Shown one piece after another: positions 1 to 10,659 of a DNA stretch of 64,000 bases (its first letter is position 1; each line of letters opens with the position of its first letter). The notes beneath the pieces were generated by a model, which saw only the letters and a program-made list of their open reading frames with translations, was not told the origin of the DNA and did no database searches. Origin of the DNA: Daphnia pulex (lineage: Eukaryota > Arthropoda > Branchiopoda > Diplostraca > Daphniidae); contig NC_060022.1 in the NCBI RefSeq assembly GCF_021134715.1, positions 873,001 to 937,000 of the forward strand. Direction: 5' to 3'. The translations under genes and the position numbers were made by a program.

Positions 1-842
1 TTTTACGCCCATTAAGCAAGTCAGAAAAAAAGAAAAACCTCCGACACCATCACGGAATGAATAGCTAATAGAATTCATTCAATCACACCAAATTGTGTGA
101 AAAATGAACTCGCGAGTTTATGTAAATTAAATATCAAAGTGAATAGAGATAATAGCGGGAATAGTTCCGGAGAAGAAGAAACGAATCGAGAGTGGGTGTC
201 TGCGTACCAATCACGTCAAGGGAGCGACGATTGGCCGAAATATCTTTTCGAGACGATATTTCTATTCGAGCAGAGTTGACTCTGCTGCTGCTGCTGCTGG
301 CGCGGTGGAGGAAACCCAAGGGAAGGGCTCCAGGTTTATTTCTGTCTTCCGACGACGCAATCACTTGGCTCGGCTAACAGACAGCACAAGCACAAGCTGC
401 TTCTGTTTGTTGGACAAGTCGAAGCTCGAAAATATGGCGGCTCCTAGTTTTCGACAAGAGATTACCTGTCTCGGAATCCTTGGCGCAATAACTCGCAAAT
501 ACATCATTTCTCTCAAGTAATTACGAGCCAGGTGAACGGCTGAACGCGTGACTCAGCTCGCCGTCACACGTAGACCCTTTTTTACGATGAGGTTTTTCGG
601 GGGAAATAACTTTAACCAAAACCGTCAAGCAATTTGTGGCATAGAGTCGACCATTTTGGGCGTCTTCCCAAAAGAAAAAAGAAAATGTTGACTGTGGATG
701 ATGTGGCAACGCGGTGCAGAGCGGGAAAACGACTGCTGACATCTCGTTGTGACGATCAAACAACATTGAATTCTAATCTTGTCTTTACAATTTTCTTTTC
801 ATTCTAATTTTGACTTGTAATCAACTCTTGACGACTTTTATA
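1..842. other. Upstream region of GINS3, no gene seen
   Basis: No convincing coding sequence was found on either strand. The stretch contains a short CTG repeat near 283-299 and a GC-richer patch around 290-560. It probably holds the GINS3 promoter and 5' untranslated region, possibly shared with a divergent gene outside the window. The small open frames here lack protein-like composition and conserved motifs. Confidence 0.5.
430..441 (+). promoter_or_regulatory. YY1/Pho-like motif in probable GINS3 promoter
   Basis: The sequence aaatatggcggc matches the AAnATGGCGGC core bound by YY1/Pleiohomeotic proteins, which is frequent near start sites of TATA-less housekeeping genes. It lies about 400 bp upstream of the GINS3 start codon. 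Promoter function is inferred from the motif and position only, and the site could equally serve a divergent transcript. Confidence 0.3.
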
Positions 843-1754
843 ATGCCTCACTTGCATTTTAGCTATAGTCCAAACTATTTTTCTATAGAAGACATTGTGC
901 TTCAAGATGTCAGGGTGTCTTGCAAATTCGAAGTGGCTGTTCCCAAGTTAGGTAAACAATAGCTTGTTTATTAGATTTTAAGTTTATTGGTTTTTAAATA
1001 GTTAATCATGTAATTAAGCTGATTACAAAGTTATATCTCCTTTTCTTCCAATTCAGGTATGCTTGATCAGTCGGCTGACGATGAAAACCTCAAACAAGGA
1101 AGCAAAGTAGAATTGCCGTTCTGGATGGTACCCACCCTTCATGCCAAAAAAATTGTAACACTTGAAATTCCAAGGCACTACAAAGTCAATTACAGGTAGT
1201 TAAATATCTTGACAAAGTTTCGTTTTCTGGATTAAATCCAATTTCACTTCCAAATTCTATAGACAGATCCTCCAGGCAGACAGTATAGTTGTTGACCTCC
1301 ACAAATGGGGACCCTATTTCTATGATCTGGGACTTCATGTGGCAAATCTTGAATTAAAGGATTCTCTTGATATCAAGAGGAGCCTGGTTGAGGTTGATTA
1401 CCCAAATTCTGTTTGCATATAACTTTCTCTAACTACTACAAATTTTTGTGTGCAGACCCTTCGTAACCGTTTGAGACAAATTATGGACATGTCTCAACAT
1501 TCCACACACCACGAAACAGTACACATAATTGCAAACTTGGATGAATTAGAAAGAAAGTTGTTTGGAGTGGGTCAGTTGAGTTACAGAAGCTACAAGGTAT
1601 TCATTAATATAGATTTTGATGCATCATTTCTCTATTGTTTTTGTAATCACTTTTGCTTCAATAGGAATGGGTCCGAAGAGAATCCAGCAAGATCAACACA
1701 GCTACTCTAGTAGCCAGTCACAGAAAGAGAAAATTTGCAGAAGTGACTGTTTAA
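843..1754 (+). CDS. GINS3: DNA replication complex GINS subunit Psf3 (5 exons)
   Basis: Coding exons are 843-951, 1057-1195, 1263-1392, 1456-1596 and 1665-1754, a 609 nt reading frame encoding 202 aa; human GINS3 is 216 aa. Introns of 63-105 bp all follow GT-AG. The product resembles GINS3 along its length: an N-terminal segment with FSIEDIVLQD and AVPKLG, the KVELPFW block (compare KLELPLW), VVDLHKWGPYFYDLG (compare VVDLHKMGPHFYGFG), the helix LRQIMDMSQH, the block LDELERKLFGVGQ, and the basic C-terminus HRKRKFAEVTV. Psf3 is one of four subunits of the GINS tetramer, which joins Cdc45 and MCM2-7 in the nuclear CMG replicative helicase. The start codon precedes the first conserved block. The gene converges on the HNF4-type gene about 350 bp downstream. 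Identification is by recalled family similarity. Confidence 0.93.
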
Positions 1755-2101
1755 GATTCAATTACCAGTTTGTCAGATGTATTTGGCCCCTATCTAATTA
1801 ACAATTATATTGAGCAACTATGAAGTTCGACACAGTCAATCAGAAGCAATTAACTCGTTTGTTTTTAATAGAAATGACGCACATTTGAATGGAAAAAAAA
1901 CCCCTGATGGTAGCAACACGATGGATATGTTGAGTCCCTGTTATAGTAATTGTGCTACTCATCTTTGGAAAATATTTGCCGCGCAATTCTCAAATCGAAT
2001 AGATTATCTCTTAAAACTTTAACTTAACAAAACAAAACCCTTTTTTTCTCTTTTTTTATCATTTTTCTTTCTTTTTGTAAAATTCGGGAACGGTCAAGTA
2101 T
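1755..2101. other. Convergent 3' gap between GINS3 and HNF4-type gene
   Basis: This 347 bp stretch separates the stop codons of two tail-to-tail genes and must hold both 3' untranslated regions. A T-rich run occupies about 2040-2083. No canonical AATAAA is apparent on either strand; on the - strand an ATTAAA variant can be read near 1864-1869. The two transcripts may overlap at their 3' ends. Confidence 0.5.
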
Positions 2102-5100
2102 CTATGTGTACGCATTGTCCATTCCTTCCGTCACCTCTTGTTTGAAAGGCTGGTGGTGGTGATTGGACAATCCTCCCAAGGGAAAGGCGTCATCCTCAGA
2201 GTCTGGAGACATGGTCAGCGGTGGTCCACGGTCCATCATCATGGACTGATGCCCACCTAATCCGTTTTGCCCATTCAGGAGAGGAAGAGTTGTAAGAGAT
2301 GGACCCGTTGAGTGTGTGGGAGACGAATCTGCTGAAAGTGGAGCCATTGCGGTCAGTGCAGATGGGACCACAACGGGCGGATTGTACCCGGACGAAGGGG
2401 CAGAATTGTTTGCATTACCAACCGATTCAAGTGAAGCTCCTTCAAATGTTGGTAAGATTGTGTGTTTAATCGATCGTTAACCAATTCAAATAACTGTTTT
2501 TTTTTTTCAAATTCTATTAATACCTCCTAGAAGCATTTCCTGTAGCAGAGAATCGATGCGGGTCACTCCAAAGTATCTGGCTTGCTGGATCTGCTCAATC
2601 ATTTGCCAAGCAACTGACTGGAGTGGCGGCAAGGCCAGCAGCAACTCGCCGAACCGACCTCGACTTGCGTACTGTCGATCGGCCACGTAGTCTTCCAGCA
2701 ACTGTTGAATCTGGTAGCGAATCCCTTTTACCCTGGCCGGCTCTCCCAGACCTTTTGCATCTGGTGCCATCCCAAAGGCTCACGTCAGACTCAAGATTCA
2801 AATAGTAAGTTGGCAATCGACGTTTTTTTATTACTAGGATCGAAGAAGACGATGGCCTTGAGGCAGGTGTACTCCGTATCATCCATTTGAATATCTCGTA
2901 GAGGTTTCACAATCTCGTCCATTATTCGAATGCCAATATGGTAAATCTCGATCTCTGCATGTTTGCCAAATAGGAATCATTAACAACATCTTTTGGCAAT
3001 AAGGCAGCTAGTGTTAACCTCCAAGTCCAGCCGATTGTCTGGGCATGATGGAATCGTTGCCCAGTAGAAGAATGTCTCTTAAATGCATAGATCTTCGAGC
3101 AACTCCCAAAACGAGGTTTTCTGCCGCGTGGGCCCTCAATAACGCCACCTTGAAATTCGAATTCGACATCATCAAATTGGCTAAAAACGAAATTTTTTTT
3201 AAAATGTGTCTACCTGATCATCCAGTGGCAATTCGCTGAAAACGGGGATGTATTTGGCCCATTCGACCAAGAAGAGCAACTGCTGTTTCATTGATTCGCA
3301 AACGTCGTTGATGGTAGCCATCCGTTTGCTGTTCAAATCGTAATCGTTGACGGCTGAGAGCTGATTTAAATACAAATTTTCACACTAGAAAGGAAAGAGT
3401 TGATCGGGAGAGGGACAAGGAAAAAAATCGCAGCACATTCGCACAGATTTTTTTTATTTTTCGCAAGAGAGTGAATGATAGTAGTGTGTGTGTGTGTGAG
3501 AGAAAAAAGATAGAAACGAGAAGAAAAAAAATTGATCAAACTTGAGCAAACTGTTAGTGAAATTATGAGGCGGTTGTAGGTCAGTTAAAGATGCGATAGA
3601 AGGAAATGGGCGACAAACGGACAATTGACAAGCAAGCGATTCCCAACAAAGAGTTGGGAATTTTTATAAGGTTATAATTCAGATTTAAGGGGTTTGACGA
3701 ATAGAAATCAAGTAACCAAATTTTTACCTGTCGGCTCATGGTTTCGGCATTGATGAGAACACTTATGGTCAACCCATTGGCAGAAACCGGTTCTTCGTAA
3801 CTCGGTCGACGACTGCTGATTCGATCTCGTTCGTTTTGAACGGCTGTTGTGACACACAAAACGATTGTATATTGAATGTTATTTGACACTTTTTTATTTT
3901 TCTAGCCAGTTATACCTTCTTTCTTCATGCCAGCTTTGAAGCATTTGCCAAGCCGGCAATAGCGGCATTGATTCCGTTTATCTTTGTCTACCACGCAATG
4001 ACGATTGAACCTATTGGATGAAGAAAGTTTTGAAATGCTTTTAAAAATTTGTAATTATTAATGATTAGATACCGGCAAGTGTAGACGTGATTTTTCCTGA
4101 CTGATCGGCGGAAGAATCCTTTGCATCCGTCACAAGAAGCGGCTCCGTAATGCTTGCCGGTGGCCCTGTCTCCGCAAATGGCGCACCAGGTGGCGACGGC
4201 GGCGACAGCGCTGCCGCCGATGCCGCCGGTCACGTTGCCGTTGCTACCGGTCGGTGAACTGGACCCGACGCTGTTGACGCTTGACGCTGGTGCCGGAATC
4301 AAGGAGCCGGATGCCGTCACCGACAACTGTAGCGAGCTGGCATCCGTCACTGGAAACATGACACGACCACCATCGATCGGGTTATCATCAAAATCCAACG
4401 GATCCTCCCCATCGTAGCGCATACGTAGCAATTGTAGCGTCTCTACGCCGGCGTAAAACCGTTCATGATTGAGAATACGAATGCCAACGAAAGGGAGACG
4501 GAATAATGTATCAGACGGAGGAATTTTTCAGGCAACCAAACGTGCGGTAGCATGCTGACGAAGCCAACAACGAGTGATGGCCGATTGCGCTATTATCTAC
4601 GCCGCCCATCTCTCTCCACCAACACATAAATGGCCAAGTGTTTGTTTGTTGGCATCTCTCTCTCTCTACTGGGAGATTTTATTTGGCTGTTTTGTGTGTG
4701 TGTGCGGTACTGGATTTTTGGTTTTCACACAACGGGCGACTGAACATTATACCCCACCACTTGCGAACATTGGAAATTGTCATGGCAACAAGGACCGCAA
4801 CATCTTGAAGCATTTAAATTCTTTTAGAATAATTGAGCAAAGACTTGTTTGGGTATTTTATTTTACCGAATTGTCCGAGTGCTGCTGCAGCATTGGATAG
4901 CCAAAACGCCCGGACGCGCTAACTGTTTGGCGTCCGGCTTATCGCGCACAAGTTTATTCCTTGACCACCACCCCCTCTTTTTCCTCCTTTTTTTATTTTT
5001 CTTCTCGTCTCTCACCCACCCACCTCTCTCTCGGCTCTTATCGCCACTGACACATAGTGGCCTCGTCGTCGTAGCAAGCGGCCCTGTCTCAAACCTTAGC

Positions 5101-5885
5101 AAACGGTTTTTTTTTTCGTGCAAGAAAATCACGCTGGGATAAATTTCGAAACACACTGACGCGCACACAGAGTACATGTCGCAACCCTTCAGACATCCAT
5201 CAGCTAAAGTTTTGTTTTTCCTTTTTTTTTTGGATAAGATTCTTTCGTTTTTGTTTCATATTTTTCTCGGGCGATAAGAAATGGAAGAAGAAGAAGCTCA
5301 TCTATACTACATGTGATGACTGGCTATCAGTTGAAAAGATGACCAAGCAAAGCGCGGCACTATCTATGGCTGAGAGAGACAGTTTTTGAATCAACATTTT
5401 CTTTTTTTAAGGCTGATTATTGACCGACTTGGGCCACAGAAGGGAGAGAATGGCTGGCCGGGCAGATAAAGCACATAGAAACGGATGCATTATATTCGAG
5501 CCCTGGTGACTGCGTGCATCCATTCGATAAAATGCCACAAATGATTTTTCTAATTTTCGGAGGAATTCCATTTGACCATGACAAATTGAAAGAATAAAGA
5601 TTGAAATAATTGTTATTTACCTGGGTGTTGTGGGCTGCTGCTGTTATTCATGTTAACTAACGCGGCGGTCCCGCCTCCGAGAACGGCCGCATTCTGGACA
5701 ATAACCGAAGCGGCCGGATGGCTGTAGTGTTGCTGCTGTTGCTGTTGCTGCTGCTGTTGGATCCCGCCAGCGTTGACCACAATCGGGTTCACATTGCGGA
5801 TGCTGTAGTGCTGCTGCTGCTGTTGAACCTGGACGTGGCCGGCAGCTCCAGTAGCACGGGGTGTTTCCTCCCGCGATGACTCCAT
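2102..5885 (-). CDS. Hnf4: HNF4-type nuclear receptor (NR2A), 9 coding exons
   Basis: Coding exons in transcript order are 5885-5621, 4442-4073, 4010-3916, 3843-3728, 3384-3214, 3148-3019, 2954-2835, 2760-2524 and 2439-2102 (1842 nt, 613 aa). The N-terminus is rich in Gln and Ser with two polyglutamine tracts. The C4 zinc-finger DNA-binding domain, about residues 175-240, starts [15 protein letters not shown], has the HNF4 P-box CDGCKGFF, and continues [20 protein letters not shown]. The linker [12 protein letters not shown] is typical of HNF4. The ligand-binding domain (about 283-500) includes [22 protein letters not shown] and RGRFGELLL, and ends with the AF-2 helix [10 protein letters not shown] 112-residue F domain, rich in Ser, Pro and His, follows. 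HNF4 proteins bind DR1 elements as homodimers and control lipid, gut and metabolic genes. An in-frame upstream ATG at 5930 would add 15 residues; other first exons are possible, since HNF4 genes commonly use alternative promoters. Confidence 0.95.
4443..5620 (-). other. Intron 1 of the HNF4-type gene
   Basis: This 1.18 kb intron is the gene's largest; the other introns are about 60-340 bp. The donor is the GT at 5620-5619. The acceptor AG at 4444-4443 was chosen because it alone restores frame from the phase-1 exon 1 end (G joined to AG, giving Glu) into the open frame leading to the DNA-binding domain. It contains CT-rich and T-rich stretches and no coding sequence that I can support. Confidence 0.7.
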
Positions 5886-6264
5886 CACGGTGAACGTTGA
5901 ACGTTGGAACGGCTCGCCAATAAAAACCATCCAAATACAAAAAAAAATATTTGTACGTCGTCGGCGTCGTCGTCGCTCGGAAAACTTTGATCTTTGGACA
6001 CCGGCTGGCAGAGAACGGGCCAAAAGGAGTTGATTTGTTTTGTTTTTTTCAGAGCTGGACCATCATCTCGTCCATCACAAACACATTCAGTTGCTCTTTT
6101 ATTTTTCCCCTTACAACTGGACAGCAGACAGGACTCCAAACTACAAACTCCTAGTCGCACATTGCACTTTGCCTTTCGCGCGCGATGCCTCTCGTTCCAG
6201 TAAGGAGCCCAGCAAAGCGACGAAAGGGTCAACTTCCAGTCCGCTGGTTGCGCCCGCTGTGTGA

Positions 6265-6273
6265 CTATATAAA
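6265..6273. promoter_or_regulatory. TATA-like element upstream of HNF4-type gene
   Basis: The sequence ctatataaa is a TATA-like element about 380 bp upstream of the likely HNF4 start codon. On the - strand, the direction of the gene, it reads tttatatag, a weaker match than on the + strand. It could mark the HNF4 core promoter or a + strand transcript. No start site can be fixed from sequence alone. Confidence 0.25.
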
Positions 6274-6349
6274 CGACACGACGGTCGCCCCCCTGCCACA
6301 CGGTGACTGCCGACGGTGAGCGCACACTTGACGGAATGCTGGACTGCAC

Positions 6350-8959
6350 TGCTGGGCTACTAGGAGCGATGAGCCGAGTCTCAGAGTTTGCCGTGCGTCA
6401 GTAGCCCGACTGGCCAGCACCACGGATCACATCACTTTTCCCAAGTCTTGCAGCCTCGCTTTCGGCTCCCTGCGCTTTTTTTCCTACACACACACACACA
6501 CTTAAGGATACACACGCTCACACACTCACTAGGAGCGCGCTCTCTGATAACGAAGCTGGCCACTTCCCCTTCAATCCCAAACTACTGGACGTGTCAAATG
6601 GCCGTCTAATGTGATCATCTTACTCCCCTCTTTTCCTTCTTCTTCTTCTTCTTCTTCTTCGTCGTTTTCCTCTCGTCTAATCTCTACGAGCGGATTATCA
6701 TTCGAACTGTGATGATGAATCGATTGAATGGCATCGATCGATTTGCCAGACCGTCGGCATGAGCGTCAATTGTTTGTTTTTTTCACGACATTGTTGCACA
6801 CAAATGGCAATTTATATTTCCAGTTATAGTATAAGTTTCCAGAGAGAAACGATCTGATGAAGAGATTGTGTGTGTGCTCAATGTCTGCCTGCGGGGGCGT
6901 GTTTTCTTAACGGCCAACTGACTAAGTGGCCACTCAACAACCAGCAGACAAGAGCCCTACCAGCAGTAGTATAGTGGTGTACAATATTTATACACGCATT
7001 ATCATCGAAAGTGAGTTGTTGACTGGCCCAGCAGTGTGCCGGGCACTTGTACAGTCCGAATAATATATATAGATCGCTAGTCTCTATATGTTGTTTGTTC
7101 GTTTATTCTATTACGACTTGTTTCATCTCTTTATTCTTTCGTCCGTTTTTTTTCCCCCTTTTCGCATTTTTGTTTGCTGAAGCGGCGGCCGGCCGGCCCC
7201 GAAGGTCACGCAACTCTCTGTCGAGATATCAGATGTGTGTGTACTGCCCGGCCCGCTCAGCAACACCCGACTCGAGTGGCCTCCTCCCCCCATGCATGGG
7301 AATCGATAGTGGAAACGAAACGTTCAGATCAAGCCCTTATATCGATACGCTAGGCTACGAACAACATGGGTCGCCCAGCTGACGACTGCGTGACTTGACG
7401 TAATCACGAAGCCAAAGGAAAAAAAACTTTTTCGGAGGGGGGGTTATCGCTGTCTCCCGAGTTTTATTTTTATTTTTTTTTCGTCTGCTGTGTATGCACT
7501 TCCAAGTAAGTTTCAATTACCTGATTCCATGCAAATCGCATTCAAATCAACTCGATTGGAATTACAAGAAAATAACGTTTTTCCGACTAAATTGCCATTT
7601 TCCCTTGTCCATCGGACCTGCAATGCATTCGGAAATAATTTCAATGTCTCACGCTATTCGTGTTTTCCCTTATTGGCTAGGACGGCACCAATTGTTGTTA
7701 CATAACGGTGTATAATATGTCCTTTAAAGTATTAGGGGTGAACCGTTTGCTGGCGAATAACTAGAACATAAATAGTGCAGGCTAGACACAATTTCCGTAG
7801 AAATGTTGAAAGAGATAAAGGTGACGACAAGAAATTATTTGTTTCGCAATTTCTTTATAGTTTAGAAAAAAGTTTTGTAAAATCTGTCGACTAGCCGTAT
7901 CAGTTGCTATAACGTATTAAATATTGTTTGCGCACGATGATGTCACAGATTTCTTCATCATGGGCCTTCTCTCCTGTTTAAATAAAGTTATTTATTTTTG
8001 ATGTAATCATTCTATTAAGAGTCGAAGTATCATTATTGTGTACCCGTTGTTATCTGCAGTCATTCTGGATGACCAAATAGTTGTTGGCTTTCTCCTTCAA
8101 ATAAATAAAAATGATGCAGCAAAAATCAGGTGCACACGGATACAGCTACGTTGGAATTGCCGAGACATTGAATGATTCAGCTTGACAATAAAATAGCGCT
8201 GGAATTCGAACCGAATCTGCTGTGAAATCTCAATACTTTGGCATCGGTAACGCGACCCTTTTTTTGGATTGCCGCGTTAAGTATCGCGTGGAAAATAAAG
8301 AGGGGGGGGGGAGGTATTATACATGTACAGTTTACGTAAGGATGGAAACGCCTCCGACAAACTGAAATAAACAAATCTCGGAAGAAAGAAGAAAATGTTG
8401 ATAATGACAGGATTTTTGGCGGAATTGTCCCTGAGAATTGCCGTCCTTTCCTCCGCCAAGTCGAAAAAGCGATAATAAAAACCATCGCCAAACAAACCTT
8501 TTTTTAAAAGGTCTGTGCCTTTCAAGGACCATTGCCATAAGAGTGTGGAGAAAAGAGAGAGTCCATAATACAGCGCTATCATTTTATCTCGGCAACTCGA
8601 GTCCTTGAGAGAGCTGGAGCTGAGAGAAAATTCCAATACCTTTTACTTTGTACAGGCCCCCGGTACACCCATTTCCCAACCACCACCAACAGCAGCAATC
8701 CATTTTCCACAGATTGAATCGGGCGAGCTGTCGAGTTATTCAGTCGACATCTCCGTCGCAGGTCTCCCAAAAATCTGCTTCATCCGTCGACCACATTTCC
8801 AGTGCCGGAATTGATTTGATTTTCGGTTATAGTGAAAAAGTAGTGGAACACATTGTGTGGTGGTGGATCTCGGCCTAAATTCACTAGTGAAGAAACACAC
8901 ACTTTTTTGTGTGTCTCGTTGCGGTTGTCCCACTTATAAATTTGCGGTCGAAAAAGAAG
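6350..8959. other. Intergenic DNA between HNF4-type and sulfotransferase genes
   Basis: About 2.6 kb separates the probable 5' ends of two divergently transcribed genes, so it should contain both promoter regions. It includes CA repeats near 6487-6500, a CTT repeat near 6640-6660, an AT-rich block at 7700-8170 and a 10-base poly-G run at 8302-8311. No conserved coding sequence was recognised. Confidence 0.5.
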
Positions 8960-10532
8960 ATGGCTGATGCGGAGAAGAAGAAACGTTTGAACGTCGAGTT
9001 CAAGTCGATGCCAGAGTCACTCGAGGAGCAGTTCCTCAAGGATTTTCCATCCTACGACGAGGGTCTGGTGCGTGGTGAGCCGGGAGGATTTGTCCTGACG
9101 CCGCAGTATGGAGAGCACGCCGAAGAGCTCTACAATTTCCACGTCCGACCTGATGACATTTGGGTTCTGAGCTTCCCCAAAAGTGGTGAGTCAATCACTC
9201 GGTTTGTTTGATTATTCGGCTATATTTAGCTAGCTATCCGTTCACAAACGCTTTCAACTTCGTCTCCACTTGTAAACTGTGACGTATTATTATCTATCTA
9301 ACTTCTAACGAGTTTCCTTTTCTTCTTCTTTTCTTGTTGACTCAGGAACGACGTGGACTCAAGAGCTCGTCTGGCTAATTGCCAACGATTGCGATTTTGA
9401 AGGGGCCAAGAAGAAATTGAACGATCGGTCACCTTTCATCGAGTATACTACATGATGTGCTTTTTTTACATGTACGTCTGCACATCTTTTATTATTTGTT
9501 TTTTTTTTCTTAAAATATTAGATTCCCGTGCTTGGTGCCGAGGAATGGCGAGCACCATTATGCGCACTTGCCATCGATTGGAAAACAATTGGAACTCGTC
9601 GGCAATTTACCGTCGCCGAGGATCATCAAAACTCATTTGCCGTTGGATTTACTGCCGCCCCAACTCTCCGAGACGTGCAAAGTGAGTTTGGCCCGAATGT
9701 AATGTATATTCAAGTGCTCACACGAACCTAATTTTTTTTATCACCCAACCATCAGGTTGTGTACGTCGCTCGTAATCCAAAGGACGTCATCGTCTCCTAT
9801 TTCTTCCACCACCGACTGATCAAATTCCACTACTTTGACGGCGATTTGCAGAGTTTCGCCCACCGTTTCATGCAGGACCAAGGTGAATATAAGTTGGTCG
9901 TCTATTTGCCCAGCAGCTTTGAATGCTAACGCGAGTTTTAACGTGTGATATGGTTTAGTCTTTTATTCGCCCTACTTTGGACAAATTCTCAGCGCATGGG
10001 AGCGTGCAAAGACCGATGAAAATGTCCTCTATCTCTTCTACGAGGATTTGAAAAAGGTCAGCGATTCAACCTGGGGAGAAACGTCGGCGTGATTTATTAG
10101 TTATGAAATAACTGTCTGATTGGAACTTGCAGGATTTACGAGGCGGGATTGAAAGAGTGGCCCAATTTCTCGGCAAATCCCTCAGCGAGGATCAGCTGGG
10201 AAAACTCACTCAGCACCTGACCTTTGAAAATCTGTCAAAGAACTCGGCCGTGAATAAGGAGGATGGAAAAACCTCGGGATCCTTCAACGAAAATGGCCAA
10301 TTCATGCGTAAAGGTAATGGAAACAAGGGAGGGAACTCTCAATTAATTTCCCAAAATAGAATCGTCTTATTCTTTACAATGCATCTTGTTAATTGTTTTT
10401 TGGGGGAAATGTTCAAAAGGTGAAACGGGAGATTGGGAAAAACATTTCAGTCCCGAGCTGAGCCGCCAGATTGATGAGTGGACCGAATCGAATCTTCGTG
10501 GGAGTGACATCACCTTCGTAGACAAAATTTGA
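8960..10532 (+). CDS. Cytosolic sulfotransferase, SULT family (7 exons)
   Basis: Coding exons are 8960-9185, 9346-9442, 9522-9681, 9756-9882, 9959-10056, 10133-10313 and 10420-10532 (1002 nt, 333 aa). Introns are short GT-AG types. The enzyme transfers sulfate from PAPS to hydroxyl or amine groups of small molecules. The PAPS 5'-phosphosulfate loop SFPKSGTTW is at residues 71-79, spanning the first splice junction. The catalytic-histidine block RIIKTHLP has its His near residue 146. The 3'-phosphate motif YVARNPKDVIVSY begins near 164, and the C-terminal PAPS signature RKGETGDW is near 295-302. There is no signal peptide or membrane segment, so a soluble cytosolic enzyme is expected. In exon 3 a second frame is also open, but only the frame carrying IIKTHLP matches the family. 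The N-terminal extension before the core is slightly longer than in vertebrate SULT1. Substrate cannot be predicted. Confidence 0.93.
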
Positions 10533-10639
10533 ACAGGGAATTTTCTTCATTCTTTCTTTAAAAAATGTGATGGTTTGATTGGTTTCCTTTTATCGTCCTG
10601 TTAAGATTTCTATATTCACATAGATTGTATATTAAATGC

Positions 10640-10645
10640 AATAAA
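10640..10645 (+). terminator. Polyadenylation signal AATAAA of the sulfotransferase gene
   Basis: A canonical AATAAA lies 108 nt past the sulfotransferase stop codon, at a normal distance for a short 3' untranslated region. A cleavage site 10-30 nt further on is expected. No other AATAAA lies between it and the stop codon. Confidence 0.6.
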
Positions 10646-10659
10646 ATTACACGTACCCT

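Noticed and set aside
9528..9731. Alternative open frame across sulfotransferase exon 3
   Set aside because: It is out of frame with the motif RIIKTHLP and with the splice phases of the flanking exons. It is a shadow of the real coding frame.
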